The translations under genes were made by a program, and so were the position numbers. A stretch of 7,277 bases of DNA from Nitrospirota bacterium (GTDB taxonomy: Bacteria; Nitrospirota; Nitrospiria; Nitrospirales; UBA8639). The notes below the pieces were generated by a model. It ran no database searches, was not told where the DNA came from, and saw nothing but the letters and a program-made list of their open reading frames with translations. Positions 6,510 to 7,277 of the stretch are shown here, piece after piece (position 1 is the first letter of the stretch; the number at the start of each line of letters is the position of its first letter). The stretch lies in assembly GCA_003228495.1 (NCBI GenBank), contig QIDY01000015.1, positions 1 through 7,277 on the forward strand. Reading direction: 5' to 3'.

Positions 6510-6783
6510 AGGTTCATTGGACCGAAACAGCAGAACGACATTTGGAGGCTACATATGCATTCATAGCACAGATCCTGGCCCATATGCGCTTAGCACAGTT
6601 GATCAAATCACAAGAAAATCACAACAGATAGGGGAGCTTCCCATGTCTGTGCGTCGAGTCAAAGAATACGACATGGATCAGACCAGAGAAATCTTTGTTG
6701 GGGCTTACAGAATCATATATCACATAAAACCGGATCAAATTGATGTCATTGCTGTACTCCATGACTCAATGGAGGTGCTGTGA
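6506..6783 (+). pseudogene. RelE/ParE toxin broken by a one-base deletion
   Basis: The toxin start ATG (6506) overlaps the antitoxin stop. Its frame encodes MKVHWTETAERHLEATYAFIAQ-type sequence, the normal ParE N-terminus, as far as the CAG at 6569-6571, then runs out of phase and stops at TAG 6629-6631 after 41 residues. In the next frame, from GAT at 6571, the family sequence resumes: DPGPYALSTVDQITRKS, QQIGELPMSVRRVKEYD, REIFVGAYRIIYHIKPDQID and VIAVLH, ending at TGA 6781-6783. Restoring one base near 6571 gives a continuous ~92-residue toxin. The window shows no slippery sequence, so a plain deletion (or a sequencing error) is the likeliest cause. The deletion removes the catalytic half and should inactivate it. 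Confidence 0.85.
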
Positions 6784-6879
6784 GATCGTAGAAATAAAAA
6801 AACCGGACAAAGCGCTCAACTCGGGCGTTTGCAAGCCAACCGGTATTCGCAGTCCACTGGACGGGCTTTGAGCCAATTC

Positions 6880-6926
6880 AAGGAGGTGATGTTATGCCGA
6901 TCCGCATAAGATGCCACAATAAATAG
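6880..6926 (+). other. Perfect Shine-Dalgarno with 10-codon ORF
   Basis: AAGGAGGTGAT (6880-6890) is fully complementary to the consensus 3' end of 16S rRNA. Seven bases after its GGAGG core an ATG (6894) opens MPIRIRCHNK, ending at TAG 6924-6926. Either a leader peptide or the start of a gene whose remainder was replaced by the repeat that overlaps it; the second is more likely to me. Confidence 0.35.
6892..6911. repeat. TTATGC/GCATAAG near-palindrome, inverted partner of copy B
   Basis: TTATGCCGATCCGCATAA is one base pair away from a perfect palindrome. Its right half GATCCGCATAAGA (6899-6911) is the exact reverse complement of the 13 bases at 7023-7035 in copy B. It may be a third, partial copy of the boundary motif: ACAATAAAT follows it (6916-6924), as it does copy A (6274-6282). 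Confidence 0.5.
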
Positions 6927-6934
6927 ACCCTTAG

Positions 6935-6997
6935 ATACAACTCATTGAAACGGCGACAAAAATGGCGTTTTGCTCAGAAATTTCGATGGCGTTTTAT
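6935..6997. repeat. attC-like imperfect inverted repeat overlapping copy B
   Basis: ATACAAC (6935-6941) pairs with GTTTTAT (6991-6997) at 6 of 7 positions, and CATTGAAA (6943-6950) pairs with TTTCGATG (6981-6988) at 7 of 8. The total of 63 bases with two stacked arms is the length and layout of an integron attC site, but the inner spacers are only 1 and 2 bases instead of about 5 and the R' box is not GTTRRRY. ATGGCGTTTT also occurs twice here (6962-6971 and 6986-6995). Confidence 0.35.
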
Positions 6998-7050
6998 ACG
7001 GACAGAAATTGGCAGATCCGGCTCTTATGCGGATCCGCCTAAACATTGTT
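6988..7050 (+). repeat. Cassette-boundary direct repeat, copy B
   Basis: Second copy of the 63-base block at 6209-6271, exactly 779 bases downstream, with the same two TTATRCGGA motifs (6994, 7025) at the same 31-base spacing and the same 18-base variable spacer. It ends 49 bases before the DUF4258 start, much as copy A ends 49 bases before the antitoxin start. Confidence 0.6.
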
Positions 7051-7099
7051 ATACAGCCAAGGTGTTCCATTGGATCATGAAAAATAATGGAAGATTCAA

Positions 7100-7277
7100 A
7101 TGAGTAAAACACTCGAAAATGTCCAAGCCTTGATCCGTAAGCTTGAGGTGCGGATTTCAGATCATGGATACGATGAATTATCATCAGATAACCTGTTTGC
7201 TCGGGAAATTGTTGAGGGGGCTATTGAAGCAATTGTTGTAGAGGACTATCCTGACTATCCAAAAGGTCCCTGTGTGT
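7100..7277 (+). CDS. DUF4258 domain protein, 3'-partial
   Basis: ATG 7100 follows GGAAG (7089-7093) at a normal distance. The 59 visible residues match the start of DUF4258 proteins: LIRKLEVRISDHGYDEL (residues 11-27), SSDNLFAREIVEGAIEAIVV (28-47) and EDYPDYPKGPCV at the right edge, with the conserved DHG and EDYP.YPKGPC. The family resembles RelE-fold toxins and is often followed by a zinc-finger or XRE antitoxin, but that is outside the window. The gene continues beyond 7277, so its integrity is unknown. Confidence 0.85.
   Translation, partial: MSKTLENVQALIRKLEVRISDHGYDELSSDNLFAREIVEGAIEAIVVEDYPDYPKGPCV

Larger units (their letters stand above)
6784..7099. other. Intercassette region between broken toxin and DUF4258 gene
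   Basis: About 316 bases without an intact gene. In order it holds an A-rich run (6793-6802), a GCTCAA...TTGAGC pair and GTCCACTGGAC palindrome (6811-6873) too degenerate to call a recombination site, a perfect Shine-Dalgarno with a 10-codon ORF (6880-6926), a TTATGC/GCATAAG near-palindrome (6892-6910), the attC-like inverted repeat (6935-6997) and direct repeat B (6988-7050). No tRNA or terminator was recognised. Confidence 0.6.

Noticed and set aside
6757..6774. CTCCAT-GACTCA-ATGGAG hairpin considered as a terminator after the broken toxin.
   Set aside because: It lies in the toxin coding end and is followed by an A-rich run, not T; on the minus strand the T run would precede it.
6811..6873. 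GCTCAAC...TTTGAGC considered as a classical attC site (RYYYAAC/GTTRRRY).
   Set aside because: Only the outer six bases pair; the inner arms do not, and the right box begins TTT instead of GTT.

Overview
The window looks like a stretch of bacterial chromosome of intermediate G+C from an environmental, probably Gram-negative organism. The mix of proteins would fit Nitrospirota, but no rRNA or other phylogenetic marker is present, so that is only a guess. It divides into an ordinary half (positions 1 to about 4740) and an accessory half (about 4740 to the right edge).

The left half carries, on the plus strand, a protein with a DUF6573-like C-terminal domain (3-656, its true start possibly off the window), a gene-poor stretch with a possible frameshifted coding remnant, a right-handed parallel beta-helix protein (1052-1852) and a small four-helix membrane protein with a lysine-rich tail (1942-2385). 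Convergent to these on the minus strand is a full-length primosomal protein N' gene, priA (2423-4735). It keeps its DNA-binding ends and all eight zinc-binding cysteines, but every helicase/ATPase signature motif is degenerate. It resembles the helicase-dead PriA known from actinobacteria, and this is the most interesting intact gene here.

The right half is a cluster of addiction-module genes in various states of decay: an intact ParD/ParE-type pair on the minus strand (4981-5578), the tail of an XRE/HigA-like antitoxin interrupted by an in-frame stop (5728-5859), the C-terminal end of an integron-type tyrosine recombinase that has lost catalytic residues (5982-6263), an intact small antitoxin followed by a RelE/ParE toxin broken by a one-base deletion (6321-6783), and the start of a DUF4258 protein running off the right edge (7100-7277).

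The antitoxin plus broken-toxin unit lies between two previously unlisted direct repeats of 63 bp (6209-6271 and 6988-7050; 44 of 63 positions identical). Each repeat has two copies of a TTATRCGGA motif and is preceded by an imperfect inverted repeat. With the integrase remnant just upstream and one toxin-antitoxin unit between the repeats, the simplest reading is a decayed, integron-like cassette array with unusual recombination sites. The repeats are seen directly; the integron interpretation is inference.
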